From assembly GCF_007954625.1 (NCBI RefSeq), contig NZ_CP042423.1:12279-76278 (forward strand): 64,000 bases of DNA, written 5' to 3'. The notes under the pieces are model-generated. The model had not been told where the DNA came from and did no database searches. It worked only from the letters and a program-made list of their open reading frames with translations. The position numbers and the translations under genes are program-made. This DNA is from Leuconostoc lactis. Its GTDB lineage: Bacteria; Bacillota; Bacilli; Lactobacillales; Lactobacillaceae. Of this stretch, positions 32,027 to 42,645 are shown in pieces (the first letter of the stretch is position 1; each line of letters opens with the position of its first letter).

Positions 32027-34726
32027 TTATTTCATGTAGTATCGTTGTTCCCGTTTGTAAAAGGCTTCTTTCCCACCTTCTAGTAAATCTGTTATTTGAT
32101 CTCGAATATCTGAAGTTTCAAGTGATCCAGAAGAGTAGTTAATACTAAAAGCTGAACTATCACGTTCAGCAATGATTATTTCTTCTGCATCTGTTAGAAC
32201 TACTAGATTTGCGTTATGAGTTACCAGTATGACTTGTCGAGTATTTGAAATTTCTTTTAGTAATGGAACAAGCATCTTCACTATTGTATTATTATCTAAA
32301 TCGTCTTCCGGTTGGTCTAATATAATAGTTGACTGGTTATTGGAGGCCATTAAAAGAACCTGTAATAGTACAACACCTTTCATACCGGGTGACATTTCTT
32401 GTAGAGAATCATTTCCCAACAGGAGATCAAAAGTGAAATGGGTTAATTTTTTCATGATTACCTTGACAAGGTCAATGTTATCATGGTTATTATTAAATTT
32501 AATGTCATTATTGTTGAGCACTGTACCAATCTGAGTGGACAGTGCTTTTTGATCGGTAGACCATTTAAACGAACCATTACTTTGATTTATCATGGTGAGA
32601 TCTAGATCTTCTGGCAAACTATATCGTCTATTTATATGATTAGAAATCTCATCTTGCCAATCGACAGTATCTTTTAAAATCAACCTAGTTGATTGATCCT
32701 CTACCTGACCAAAGTTCAATATATTCAGTTTGTTTATTGAATCTTGAAAAGTAGTTCTAGCAGAATCAATTTTAGATATTAAGTTGATGATTTTTTCGAT
32801 AGATTTTTTATACGCATCTTCATATTTTTGTAAATTGTCTTTGGCCGACGCGAGCTTGGTTATGTCATCATTTACGATAAGTAAGTTTTTATCGATTTCT
32901 TCAATATTTTTGCGAACGGCAGTATCCTTGGTGTTTATTTCGTTTATTTCAGATTGAATAGTTTCAATTTGAACGGTATTTTTTGCTATTTCAGTGTCAA
33001 GGAAGTTTATTTCAACATCTTTAATATCTGATAAACTGGATTTAAATTCACTCCAGTTTTTTGAAATGGCACTTTTATTTTCTGCTGTTCTCAACGATGA
33101 AAAATGAACTTTTAAAGTTTCAATTAGAGGATCCATTTGTTTATGGAAATTATCTATTTCTGAAAAAGTCTTACTTAATTTATATTTTTTGTCATTTAAC
33201 TCTGATAATGTAGTTTTATTTTCAGCTAGCTTTATTTCATTCTCATTTTTATTAGAAATTTCCGTTTCAGTTAAAGATGAGTTCGAAATAATTTCTTGTT
33301 TTTTTTCAGATAAATTATTCAGTATTTCATTTAAAGCTTCTTGAGTTCTAAGTGCGGAAATTTCTTTTTTAGCTGCTATAATGTAGAGTTTATTATCTGA
33401 TAAACTCTTTGTAATATTGTCTATTTCATTATTGTGTTCATTAATAATATCTTGATAATTATCAAGAATAATTTTTGCCTTCTCGCTGCGAGAAATTATT
33501 CGAGAAATTGTATCTTGAAGGTTTGTATTATCTTCTGATAGATTGCTAATATAATTTTGCGGATAATATTCTACTTGGACATCCAGCTGATTTGCTAGTG
33601 ATGTAATTAAATTGGTTTGTATATTCTTCGTTATGAATTCGTATTTTTTCAGACTGTCATTAATATTTTCATCAGTAAATTTAAGTGATGCTTTTTTTGC
33701 GAATAAAGTTGCTAATGTTGATTTCCCAGAAGAACGTGGGCCGATAATAACGTTAAGATTGGGGTTAATCTCTAATTTGCTTGGAGACACCTGAAAATTA
33801 TTAGTTGTTGGTTCGAATTCAATAGCCTTTATATACGGAGACCGAGAATCGTTTGGATTATTTTTTGAAGAGTTTGATAATTTAGTCCTGTTTATTGGAT
33901 CATATTTTATTTGTTTTAGTCCGTTAAAGGACAGGTCTGATTTTATCCAACTATATGTCTCACCTATGGTGTAACGATCCGTGTCTTCTTTTGGAAGAAA
34001 ACCATGAGCATCTGAACCACTTAGAACGGGTTTTATTTCAGTATTGTTACTCCAAAAATTGTAATCCTTTAGGTTATGTGAGAATACTATGTCGGTTATA
34101 TTAGCTATATCATCATAGACAAAATCCCCTTTTCCACTATTGTTTTGTAGTGTTCCAGAGATGTCTTCATTTGGTACGGCAATTAAATAAGCTCCTTCGA
34201 AATTTATATTCGATTTTAATAAATCACGAAGTGTTTTCTTTGATATTGAGAATCGTTCCTTCACATCTTTTATGCTATCGGATTCCGTTGCTGACCTTAA
34301 ACTTTCTAACCCAGATTCGTTGAATTTAAAGATATGTTGGTTATACTCGTAACTTAATTGACTAATAAAATTAGTCCTGATATCTTCAGGAGAGAGTTTG
34401 TCAGGATCGAAGAGTATATGTAGGTTAACTAATTCGTTGCTTTTACCGCGTACTGAAGTTTCTAAACGAATCTCAATATTGGGAAGTAAATAGACATTTT
34501 TTGGGAATTTACCGTTTTTTTGTAGCTCGACTAAATATTCATAGTTATCTATACTGTAATAATCAGTAACTCCAATTGCATCTATTTTATTTTCAATAAT
34601 TTTTGTTTTAAAGTTTTCGAGAATATCTGAATCCTGTAACGTTCCACCAAACTCATTATTTCTTTCTGTCCCTGGTGTATGCATATGGATATCCCACTTA
34701 TGCCATAATGACCCTGAGTTAATCAT
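32027..34726 (-). CDS. PHP-domain/SMC-like ATPase fusion (Ppl/TrlF-type, putative antiphage)
   Basis: 899 residues. The N-terminal PHP phosphoesterase (about 8-250) shows HMH (14-16), GVTDYYSIDNY, LPNIEIRL and GSDAHG (about 236). The ATPase follows: Walker A GPRSSGKST (about 327-335), a long coiled coil (about 400-690), a signature-like LQEMSPGMKG, Walker B STIILDQPEDDLD (about 798-810) and the switch VTHNANL. This single-gene architecture matches the Ppl defence protein and the TrlF-like ATPases. PHP may attack nucleic acid or phosphoesters when the ATPase senses phage. It is convergent with the type III system and intact here. Defence role inferred from family and neighbourhood. Confidence 0.85.
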   Translation of the reverse strand: MINSGSLWHKWDIHMHTPGTERNNEFGGTLQDSDILENFKTKIIENKIDAIGVTDYYSIDNYEYLVELQKNGKFPKNVYLLPNIEIRLETSVRGKSNELVNLHILFDPDKLSPEDIRTNFISQLSYEYNQHIFKFNESGLESLRSATESDSIKDVKERFSISKKTLRDLLKSNINFEGAYLIAVPNEDISGTLQNNSGKGDFVYDDIANITDIVFSHNLKDYNFWSNNTEIKPVLSGSDAHGFLPKEDTDRYTIGETYSWIKSDLSFNGLKQIKYDPINRTKLSNSSKNNPNDSRSPYIKAIEFEPTTNNFQVSPSKLEINPNLNVIIGPRSSGKSTLATLFAKKASLKFTDENINDSLKKYEFITKNIQTNLITSLANQLDVQVEYYPQNYISNLSEDNTNLQDTISRIISRSEKAKIILDNYQDIINEHNNEIDNITKSLSDNKLYIIAAKKEISALRTQEALNEILNNLSEKKQEIISNSSLTETEISNKNENEIKLAENKTTLSELNDKKYKLSKTFSEIDNFHKQMDPLIETLKVHFSSLRTAENKSAISKNWSEFKSSLSDIKDVEINFLDTEIAKNTVQIETIQSEINEINTKDTAVRKNIEEIDKNLLIVNDDITKLASAKDNLQKYEDAYKKSIEKIINLISKIDSARTTFQDSINKLNILNFGQVEDQSTRLILKDTVDWQDEISNHINRRYSLPEDLDLTMINQSNGSFKWSTDQKALSTQIGTVLNNNDIKFNNNHDNIDLVKVIMKKLTHFTFDLLLGNDSLQEMSPGMKGVVLLQVLLMASNNQSTIILDQPEDDLDNNTIVKMLVPLLKEISNTRQVILVTHNANLVVLTDAEEIIIAERDSSAFSINYSSGSLETSDIRDQITDLLEGGKEAFYKREQRYYMK

Positions 34727-34974
34727 GAAAAAACCGCCTCATTTTATTTTAAATACTTTTATATTTTATCATTATTTATTAATTTGGCTGACTAAAATTT
34801 ACGCATTGCAATAGCTACAACCCTTCTCATGTTAGGCCCTTAAGATGATATTTGGTACTGGATTAAAATATATTCCGAGGTGTTACTGGCAAAAGGTAAT
34901 TGTTTTAGAACATTCTCTGATATGGACTAGTATGTCTCTCTCACAATGTGCATTATCCCAATAATAGGGAATTA

Positions 34975-35001
34975 AGGGTCTATAATTACATAATAACCCC
35001 T
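34975..35001. other. Second candidate recombination core
   Basis: Reverse-complement match (24/27) to the motif at 4110-4136, again next to the shared ATTATCTAATCAC hairpin. It lies between the defence block and the fatty-acid operon. The pair is inverted relative to each other. The rest of 34727-34974 contains no recognisable gene. Confidence 0.4.
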
Positions 35002-35018
35002 CGAAAAGACTATCAAAA

Positions 35019-35054
35019 CAGCCCCATTATCTAATCACTAGATAATGGGGGCTT
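35019..35054. terminator. Hairpin terminator paired with recombination motif
   Basis: GCCCCATTATCTA pairs with TAGATAATGGGGGC (one base difference) around ATCAC, followed by T8. Near-copy in inverted orientation of 4052-4096. Confidence 0.7.
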
Positions 35055-35129
35055 TTTTTTATTTATTTATAATAATGACCCCTTAACGTCGCTACATTTT
35101 TCCATAATTTTATAATTAGACCGTTATAT

Positions 35130-35231
35130 ATGAATTACGATGCGATGCAACAACTTTCCCTACTAATTAAAGACTCCACCACCTTTAAAAACCACGCAGC
35201 TTATTTATGGAGATTGCAGCAACTAAAGTGA
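35130..35231 (+). other. Short open frame of unknown status
   Basis: 33 codons (MNYDAMQQLSLLIKDSTTFK, then HAAYLWRLQQLK) ending just before the cre promoter. No convincing ribosome site and no recognised family. Could be a 5' gene remnant. Confidence 0.25.
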
Positions 35232-35255
35232 AACAATCATTTTAGTCGCTATTTT

Positions 35256-35284
35256 TTGAAAGCGCTTTCTATTAGTGCTATGAT
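35256..35284 (+). promoter_or_regulatory. Promoter with perfect cre site for fatty-acid operon
   Basis: TTGAAA (35256-35261) and TATGAT (35279-35284) are spaced by 17. TTGAAAGCGCTTTCT (35256-35270) matches WTGNAANCGNWNNCW at every position. Overlap with the -35 implies CcpA repression on preferred sugars. Confidence 0.8.
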
Positions 35285-35317
35285 TAACCTATTAAATCAT
35301 TAATAGGAGGAGAAAAC

Positions 35318-36202
35318 ATGTCTATAAAAAATGTAACTGTTGCAGGTGGTGGTATTTTAGGTGGGCAAATTGCCTTTCAAAGTCAGTTCATGGGATTCAA
35401 TGTTACGGTTTATGATGTCAATGATTCTGCTCTAAAACACTCTGAGCAATTAATGACATCATATCCTGATATTTATAAAAATTTCTATGAAGATGGTGAA
35501 AAAGCGGATGAAGTTATTGAAAAAATTCGCTTTAGTTCTAATCTAGCTGATGCTGTTCAGGATGCAGACCTAGTAATTGAGGCCATTCCAGAAAATGTCA
35601 ACATTAAGAAGGATTTCTATAAGCAACTTTCGAGAGTTGCCCCCAAAAAAGCAATATTTGCTTCAAATTCTTCTACGTTCGTCCCATCTCAATTTGTTGA
35701 CAGTGTTGATCGTCCAGAAAAATTTTTAGCCCTACATTTTGCTAACCAAATATGGGTCAACAATATTGCTGAAATTATGGGACATGCGGGAACTGATGAG
35801 AAGTATATTGACGAACTTGTGAAATTTGCGAGAGATATCCGAATGGTCCCTTTTAAATTAAACAAGGAACAACATGGTTATATTCTAAATTCACTCTTAG
35901 TTCCATTTTTAGATGCGGGACAAAAACTGTGGGCAAATGAAATTTCCGATCCTCATACAATTGATAAAGCTTGGATGTTAGCAACGAAGGCTCCAATGGG
36001 ACCGTTTGCAATATTAGATGTTGTTGGTCTACAGACACCCTATAATTTAGCTTTATCAAGGTCAGAAACAGATGAAGAACAAGCCAATATTGCTCGTTTG
36101 ATAAAAGAAATGATCGATAAGGGACATACGGGATTAGCAGCAGGAAAGGGATTCTATGAATATCCTAACCCTGAATACCAACAAGAGTCATTCTTAAAAT
36201 AA
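35318..36202 (+). CDS. 3-hydroxyacyl-CoA dehydrogenase family protein
   Basis: 294 residues. The Rossmann motif AGGGILGGQIA (about 9-19) is followed by VIEAIPENV, the catalytic-region SNSST, HFANQIW (His) and AAGKGFYEYPNPEY. These are standard for NAD-dependent 3-hydroxyacyl-CoA dehydrogenases. A strong AGGAGGAG precedes the ATG. It is immediately upstream of oleate hydratase with a shared promoter. Homologous secondary-alcohol dehydrogenases can oxidise 10-hydroxystearate to the keto acid, so a role on the hydratase product is plausible but inferred. Confidence 0.88.
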   Translation: MSIKNVTVAGGGILGGQIAFQSQFMGFNVTVYDVNDSALKHSEQLMTSYPDIYKNFYEDGEKADEVIEKIRFSSNLADAVQDADLVIEAIPENVNIKKDFYKQLSRVAPKKAIFASNSSTFVPSQFVDSVDRPEKFLALHFANQIWVNNIAEIMGHAGTDEKYIDELVKFARDIRMVPFKLNKEQHGYILNSLLVPFLDAGQKLWANEISDPHTIDKAWMLATKAPMGPFAILDVVGLQTPYNLALSRSETDEEQANIARLIKEMIDKGHTGLAAGKGFYEYPNPEYQQESFLK

Positions 36203-36265
36203 GGATGACATTAACGTTTTTTTAATAGATTATATCAACATAAAGCGTAGTAAAAGGAGGCCATT

Positions 36266-38029
36266 ATGCGATATTCTAACGGAAATTATGAAGCTTTTGC
36301 ACGTCCAAGGAAGCCCAAAAATGTGGATCAAAAATCAGCGTATATTATTGGAGGAGGGCTGGCCGGATTGGCTACCGCTGTTTTCTTGGTGCGCGATGGA
36401 CAAATGTCCGGGGAAAAAATTCATATATATGAGGAATTGCCTACTCCGGGTGGATCGTTAGATGGAGAAAAGCGTGCCAATATCGGCTTTGTGACACGTG
36501 GTGGTCGAGAAATGGAAAATCATTTTGAAACTATGTGGGACATGTATCGATCAATTCCTTCTTTAGAAATTGAAGACGCCTCTTACTTAGATGAATTTTA
36601 TTGGCTAGATAAAGATGATCCAAATTCATCTAATACTCGCCTAATTTATAATCGCGGACAGCGCGTACCAACTGATGGCCTCTACACTTTGGATGAAAAA
36701 TCTAAAGAATTAATAGATTTAGTTTTAACTCCTGAGTCAAAATTGGGTAAGACGACTATTGAGGAATTCTTCTCAAATGAGTTCTTTGAAAGTAACTTTT
36801 GGATGTACTGGGCAACTATGTTTGCTTTTGAAAAGTGGCACTCTGCAGTTGAGATGCGTCGATACACGATGCGATTTATTCATCATATTGATGGATTACC
36901 TGATTTTAGTGCCCTAAAGTTCAATAGGTACAATCAGTATGAGTCTATGGTTCTACCAATTATAAGGTATTTAGAGTCATACAATGTCGAATTCATCTAT
37001 GATACACAAGTTAATAATGTTGTGGTAGATTTCGAAAATGACGAAAAAATTGCAAAAAAACTCGTGATCCAGGATGGTGATGATGTTAGCCTATCACGTG
37101 ATGATCTTGTATTCGTTACAAATGGTTCTATTACAGAAAGTTCAACATACGGAAGCCATGATAAACCCGCTCCTATATCAAAAGAGTTGGGTGGTAGTTG
37201 GTCACTATGGAAGAATCTGGCAGAACAATCTAATGATTTCGGTCATCCAGAAGTATTCTACGATAACCTACCTGACAAAAGTTGGTTCGTATCAGCGACA
37301 GCCACTATAAAATCACCAGAAATTGAACCTTACATTGAACGTCTCACCAATCGTGATTTGCATGATCACAAAATTAATAGTGGTGGGATCATTACCATAA
37401 CCGATTCGAACTGGTTGATGAGTTTCGCGGTTCACAGGCAGCCACATTTCAAAGAACAAAAAGAAAATGAAACAATTGTATGGATATATGGATTATATTC
37501 AGATACCAAAGGAAATTTTGTTGATAAGACTATTGTAGAAAGTTCTGGTGAAGAAATCACTCAAGAACTCCTTTATCACCTTGGTGTCCCTGAGTCCAAG
37601 ATCAAACAATTGTCTAACCAAAACAATATAAATACCGTTCCAGTATTTATGCCATTTATTACGTCATACTTTATGCCCCGCGTTGCGGGTGATAGGCCAG
37701 ATATTGTTCCTAAGGGATCTGTTAATTTAGCCTTTATTGGTAATTTCGCAGAGTCACCTAGTAATGACACCGTGTTCACTACCGAATATTCAATTAGGAC
37801 AGCCATGGAATCTGTATATACTTTGCTTGAAGTTGAACGAGCTGTTCCTGAAGTTTATGGATCCATTTATGATATTCGAGAACTACTTAAAGCCATCTAC
37901 TATATGGGAGATAAAAAAACCATTGATGAGGCTAATTTAGGAATCCCTAAATTAGCTAAAGTAGTTCTAAAAAAGAAGATAAAGGGAACGTTTATCGAAG
38001 AGCTACTTACCGAGAGTAAATTACTATAA
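36266..38029 (+). CDS. ohyA: Oleate hydratase (fatty acid double-bond hydratase)
   Basis: 587 residues, the usual length for the family (formerly 67-kDa myosin-cross-reactive antigen). FAD site YIIGGGLAGLATAVF (26-40); substrate-proximal RGGREMENHFETMWDMY with the conserved acidic residue; GSWSLWKN; C-terminal GNFAESPSNDTVFTTEYSIRTAMESVY with FAD contacts. It adds water to the cis-9 bond of oleic or linoleic acid, giving 10-hydroxy acids, and detoxifies free unsaturated fatty acids. AAAGGAGG precedes the start. No terminator is obvious after it; 38030-38117 holds nothing recognisable. Confidence 0.95.
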   Translation: MRYSNGNYEAFARPRKPKNVDQKSAYIIGGGLAGLATAVFLVRDGQMSGEKIHIYEELPTPGGSLDGEKRANIGFVTRGGREMENHFETMWDMYRSIPSLEIEDASYLDEFYWLDKDDPNSSNTRLIYNRGQRVPTDGLYTLDEKSKELIDLVLTPESKLGKTTIEEFFSNEFFESNFWMYWATMFAFEKWHSAVEMRRYTMRFIHHIDGLPDFSALKFNRYNQYESMVLPIIRYLESYNVEFIYDTQVNNVVVDFENDEKIAKKLVIQDGDDVSLSRDDLVFVTNGSITESSTYGSHDKPAPISKELGGSWSLWKNLAEQSNDFGHPEVFYDNLPDKSWFVSATATIKSPEIEPYIERLTNRDLHDHKINSGGIITITDSNWLMSFAVHRQPHFKEQKENETIVWIYGLYSDTKGNFVDKTIVESSGEEITQELLYHLGVPESKIKQLSNQNNINTVPVFMPFITSYFMPRVAGDRPDIVPKGSVNLAFIGNFAESPSNDTVFTTEYSIRTAMESVYTLLEVERAVPEVYGSIYDIRELLKAIYYMGDKKTIDEANLGIPKLAKVVLKKKIKGTFIEELLTESKLL

Positions 38030-38117
38030 AACACAATAGCCGTAAAAAATTTTAAAGCGACAAAATTATTGCCAATTATAAGTACCAAACCCATTATGCG
38101 TCATATTTTTGTAGTAA

Positions 38118-38755
38118 TGGACTGTTAGTTTTGGAAAAAGACTGCTCTTATGCTAGATTTACGGACAGATTTTCTTCTGCCCTGTAAACTAATAGCATAG
38201 GAGCATTTTTTAATATGATTCGATACAAAAAAGAATTTAACCAGTCTCTTGTTGAGATGCACAATCAAGGCCGTTCATATGCTGATCTATCCGCTGAATA
38301 TGGACCTTCGGTCGACTCAATCCGTAACTGGGTCAAGTTGTACGCGTTCCACGAAGTGGACGGCGAAAAATGGACGCAAGCTGATGTAAACGCATTACAA
38401 AAGGAAAACGACAAACTTCGCGAAGAACTTGAGATTTTAAAACGAGCCGCGGTGTTACTTTCGAAGTACAACTAACGCAAAATCGCGAGTTAGGACTGGA
38501 AATCATTGACCGTTCGCTCGCAATGGGACACCGCATAACAAGCGTTTTATCAGCTTTGAATATAGCTCGAAGCACTTATTATCAATGGAAAAATTGGCAT
38601 CCCAGCCAACAAGAGACGCGTCGCAACGCTCTAAAAATGGCAATCAAAGCCGTCTACAACACCAATCGTGGGATCTATGGCTACCGACGCATCGCCGCAT
38701 TTTTACGGTTCATTTTGAACACTGAAGTTGGTGATCGTTTGGTTTGGGAGCAATT
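38118..38755 (+). mobile_element. Truncated IS3-family insertion sequence
   Basis: Left end begins near TGGACTGTTAG (38118), followed by orfA and the first third of orfB. The element is cut at about 38755, where sequence homologous to the reverse complement of 9200-9285 begins. No right terminal repeat is present. Its ends differ from the IS3 remnants at 1575 and 20658. Confidence 0.75.
38215..38475 (+). CDS. IS3-family transposase OrfA
   Basis: 86 residues: helix-turn-helix (RSYADLSAEYGPSVDSIRNW) and a C-terminal leucine-zipper-like helix (NALQKENDKLREELEILKRA). OrfB lies in the -1 frame, the usual arrangement for programmed frameshifting; the TTTTAAAACG stretch (38435-38443) is a possible slip site. 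Confidence 0.85.
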   Translation: MIRYKKEFNQSLVEMHNQGRSYADLSAEYGPSVDSIRNWVKLYAFHEVDGEKWTQADVNALQKENDKLREELEILKRAAVLLSKYN

Positions 38756-38762
38756 ATGTTAG
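38433..38762 (+). pseudogene. Truncated IS3-family OrfB
   Basis: -1 frame continuation: NRELGLEIIDRSLAMGHRIT, then ARSTYYQWK and GIYGYRRIAAFL, the HTH_21 part of OrfB. The DDE catalytic core is missing because the sequence breaks at about 38755. Confidence 0.8.
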
Positions 38763-38831
38763 CATTCAAAAAGTTGAGATACCGACACTATCTTAACTTT
38801 TTTATGTGGTTAAGCTGACACCAGCTTAACC

Positions 38832-39832
38832 CACGCAGATATTAAAGATGTTGAAATAAACTTCCTTGACACTGAAATAGCAAAAAATACCGTTCAAATT
38901 GAAACTATTCAATCTGAAATAACGAAATAAACACCAAGGATACTGCCGTTCGCAAAAATATTGAAGAAATCGATAAAAACTTACTTATCGTAAATGATGA
39001 CATAACCAAGCTCGCGTCGGCCAAAGACAATTTACAAAAATATGAAGATGCGTATAAAAATCTATCGAAAAAATCATCAACTTAATATCTAAAATTGATT
39101 CTGCTAGAACTACTTTTCAAGATTCAATAAACAAACTGAATATATTGAACTTTGGTCAGGTAGAGGATCAATCAACTAGGTTGATTTTAAAAGATACTGT
39201 CGATTGGCAAGATGAGATTTCTAATCATATAAATAGACGATATAGTTTGCCAGAAGATCTAGATCTCACCATGATAAATCAAAGTAATGGTTCGTTTAAA
39301 TGGTCTACCGATCAAAAAGCACTGTCCTCAGATTGGTACAGTGCTCAACAATAATGACATTAAATTTAATAATAACCATGATAACATTGACCTTGTCAAG
39401 GTAATCATGAAAAAATTAACCCATTTCACTTTTGATCTCCTGTTGGGAAATGATTCTCTACAAGAAATGTCACCCGGTATGAAAGGTGTTGTACTATTAC
39501 AGGTTCTTTTAATGGCCTCCAATAACCAGTCAACTATTATATTAGACCAACCGGAAGACGATTTAGATAATAATACAATAGTGAAGATGCTTGTTCCATT
39601 ACTAAAAGAAATTTCAAATACTCGACAAGTCATACTGGTAACTCATAACGCAAATCTAGTAGTTCTAACAGATGCAGAAGAATAATCATTGCTGAACGTG
39701 ATAGTTCAGCTTTTAGTATTAACTACTCTTCTGGATCACTTGAAACTTCATATTCGAGATCAAATAACAGATTTACTAGAAGGTGGGAAAGAAGCCTTTT
39801 ACAAACGGGAACAACGATACTACATGAAATAA
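38832..39832 (+). pseudogene. Broken copy of PHP-ATPase C-terminal third
   Basis: Corresponds to residues about 566-899 of the protein from 32027-34726. It retains LQEMSPGMKG, the Walker B STIILDQPEDDLD and VTHNANL, but is broken by indels near 38926, 39058, 39327, 39684 and 39750. The PHP and Walker A parts are absent. Confidence 0.85.
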
Positions 39833-39877
39833 GTCTATAATTTTATCATAAGGTACTCTTTTGTTATATGTCATGAT

Positions 39878-39922
39878 AAAGGCGCGCAATCAAGTTTTTA
39901 AAACTTGATTGCGCGCCTTTAT
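39878..39922. terminator. Copy of the 20-bp bidirectional terminator
   Basis: Same GC-rich stem as 31939-31981 (GGCGCGCAATCAAG arm), in inverted context between the broken PHP-ATPase and res copies. The loop differs by one base. Confidence 0.75.
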
Positions 39923-40062
39923 TTAATTTGTGAATTTTATTTAACGCAAAAAGTGCTATCAACCTCGTCACATCATTCATTGGGTACACTATTATTTTAT
40001 ATTTTATAACATGTTAAGTTTAAAAGATTGTCTATGTTTATTAGAAAATAAAATAAACCCTT

Positions 40063-42645
40063 TTAAAGGGCTAGAGTTTGAATATTTTTTCGAACCTGAC
40101 GAGCATCACCGCAACATAGAATTTAACACCGTACAATTTAACTTGATCATTTTCACCAATCACATCAACACTTTCAGGCGAAATACTGGTTAACAAGTCC
40201 TCTTTCCATTGGTCTTGCTCCAGCAATTGGGTACCCTTTGGTTCAATAAAATCTGATAAATATAAGACTCATTAGCCAAATACAGAACAAAGTCCGGTAA
40301 GAAACCAGCATAGTGAGACACATCTCCAGCAAATTCATGCAATTTAGCTTAGTATTACGCTCATCACTACGAATCAGGTAAACATCTTTGTACTTGTTTT
40401 GCAGCTCTTCATATAGCCTTGGATCAGTTCGATTAGACTACGTTCCAATTTATCGACAATAGCCTCGTTATAGACAAACCAAGGTGCCTTTTATAGTCAT
40501 AAGTTTGAATTAACTCATGAACCCCAGCATCAGAATAGTTAACTGGTACACGCTTCTGATAATCCTGAACGGCATCTTTAATTGGCAACCCAATAACTTA
40601 TTGGTTCCGCGTTGGCGCTTATAGTTCATGATTAACATGCGCTGAATATAGGCTAGATATTTTCAACGACTAATAGCTGTGTTTCTCGACTAAGCACTGC
40701 ATCTGAACCATCGATACCGTCGCTTGGATTTCTTTTATTGCCCCAACCACTGTGCCTCATACATAAACTCCGAGATAGAATTTAGCGTCGGCATATATTT
40801 TTTCATGGTATTGAATCTGAAGAAGGATTCCGTGCCATTGCTTTTTTGACGAGGGCATCATCAATCTTTACCAGTCGTGTCTCATTCATACCAGCAACAT
40901 TTTGTGTATCAAAGGCAGTTGCTTCTAGGGTTGCGTCTCAATATTGACGGTAGGTAGTTCCGCAACGGAACACCGTATTTTGCCAACCCATTGTATTCAC
41001 TCTCAGGGACATCTTCGACGTCATTGTAATACAGCTTGCCATATTGATAGACATCGGAACGCTTAAATGACGCTTTAACTGTCGTGGTTAAAATATCAAA
41101 GTCTTTATCATCTTCAACTTGGAGCTGCATTGCTTCAAAAGATTTGTCAGATTATCAATATATTTTTTATCATTAATCGTGTGATAGTGTAAGGACTCTA
41201 ATATCTGTAATTCTGGCGTGCTATGGTCAACCGTCGCGTAAACGATGTTGCTCCTCATAGACGAAGGGATTGTAGCGCGCACCACGACCATTAATTGCGC
41301 CTCACTATTGGTTTGTGTTGACGTAATGGGTTGCTCTCCAATGCGGACAATATCATACAAATTTAAGACATCCAACCTTCAGAAAGCTTGGCGACTGCGA
41401 AATAGCTCTAAATGGATTGCTTGGTTCTTCTAGGGTATTTAAATTACGTAATCATTTAAGTCACCTAAAATACCATTGCTACTCGTATCATTAACATTAA
41501 TTGTATTTAATGGTTGAAATCACGTTGCAATTCCCGGACCAAGCCCCCCATATCAATTGTTTGATAATACGTATACGCTTGGCGCAAAGTAGATGATTGC
41601 GTGGTTTGGCGTTGCTTTGCAATAAATTGCGCTAGATCTTCAGTAGTTAATTTATCAAGCAGTGTCAAAAATTGATCACGGGCCGCTTTTGAAACGTCAA
41701 TTTTATTTGACTTAAATAAAATAACTGGCTTAAAATCTCGTACACCCGCCTGGATCGCCATGTGCTTACGATATTGTGATAGCAATACCGCATTCAGCAT
41801 CTTTTCGTTATCATCAGCATTGGCTTGTAAACGAGCAATTTTCTTTGAGTAACCAGCATTTTGAAACTCTTTTAAATCATATTGGAAGATGACTTTATCA
41901 CGATATTTTTCATAAATAAACTCGTTATTTAAATCAATTGTGGCCGTGAATTCTAACTGTCGATTCGCTTTATTGCTTGTCGAATACGGTCTAAGACATA
42001 TTCCCACGCTTTATTTTTTGATCTGCTTACTCTTTGTGCCGGCAGAAAATGATGCGCTTCATCAGCTAGAATAATCAACTTCTGTTTCTCTAAATCACCA
42101 TAAGTTAAACCATTTTCGCGTGGTGTATTTAATTCATTTGCTAAAGTTTGGATCGTTGTGAGCCGCAAGTAGATCACGCCTGGTTCACTATTTGTTGGAA
42201 ATCGGTGACTTCTCGCAATTCAATCGGCATCCCATCAATATTGAGTGGTTGTGAAAAGAGGTACTTTGGTGACTGAACATTCAGCATGTTTTCACGAGTT
42301 TTAGCAATCACCGCGTTTGTATAACAACAAAAAGAAAATTTTGATAGCCAATTCATGGTAAAAATACAGCATATCGGCTGCCATCACATCAGTTTTTCCA
42401 GAACCAGTGGCCATATGGAATAACAATTGATTAAAGCGACTGGCAACATTGGTATCCTTTGCGTGTAATTCAAGTTGTATAGTGATTGCTTTTGATAATC
42501 ACGTAACTGATGCTTGAGATTGTGCTTAATGTAGTCCGGATAAACAAACGCATGTCGGGTTCGTCGTTTTTTAAAAGTCACTCGTATAGTCGTTAATCTC
42601 ATGAACAATAGGTAAGACAAGTTCTCGTGATTTCTTTTTGGCCAT
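40063..42645 (-). pseudogene. res: Broken copy of type III res
   Basis: Reverse-complement counterpart of 29183-31795, about 30 bases shorter. Segments such as KANRQLEFTATIDLNNEF are identical, but at least ten frame breaks occur, including within the helicase and nuclease regions. Not functional as written. Confidence 0.85.
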
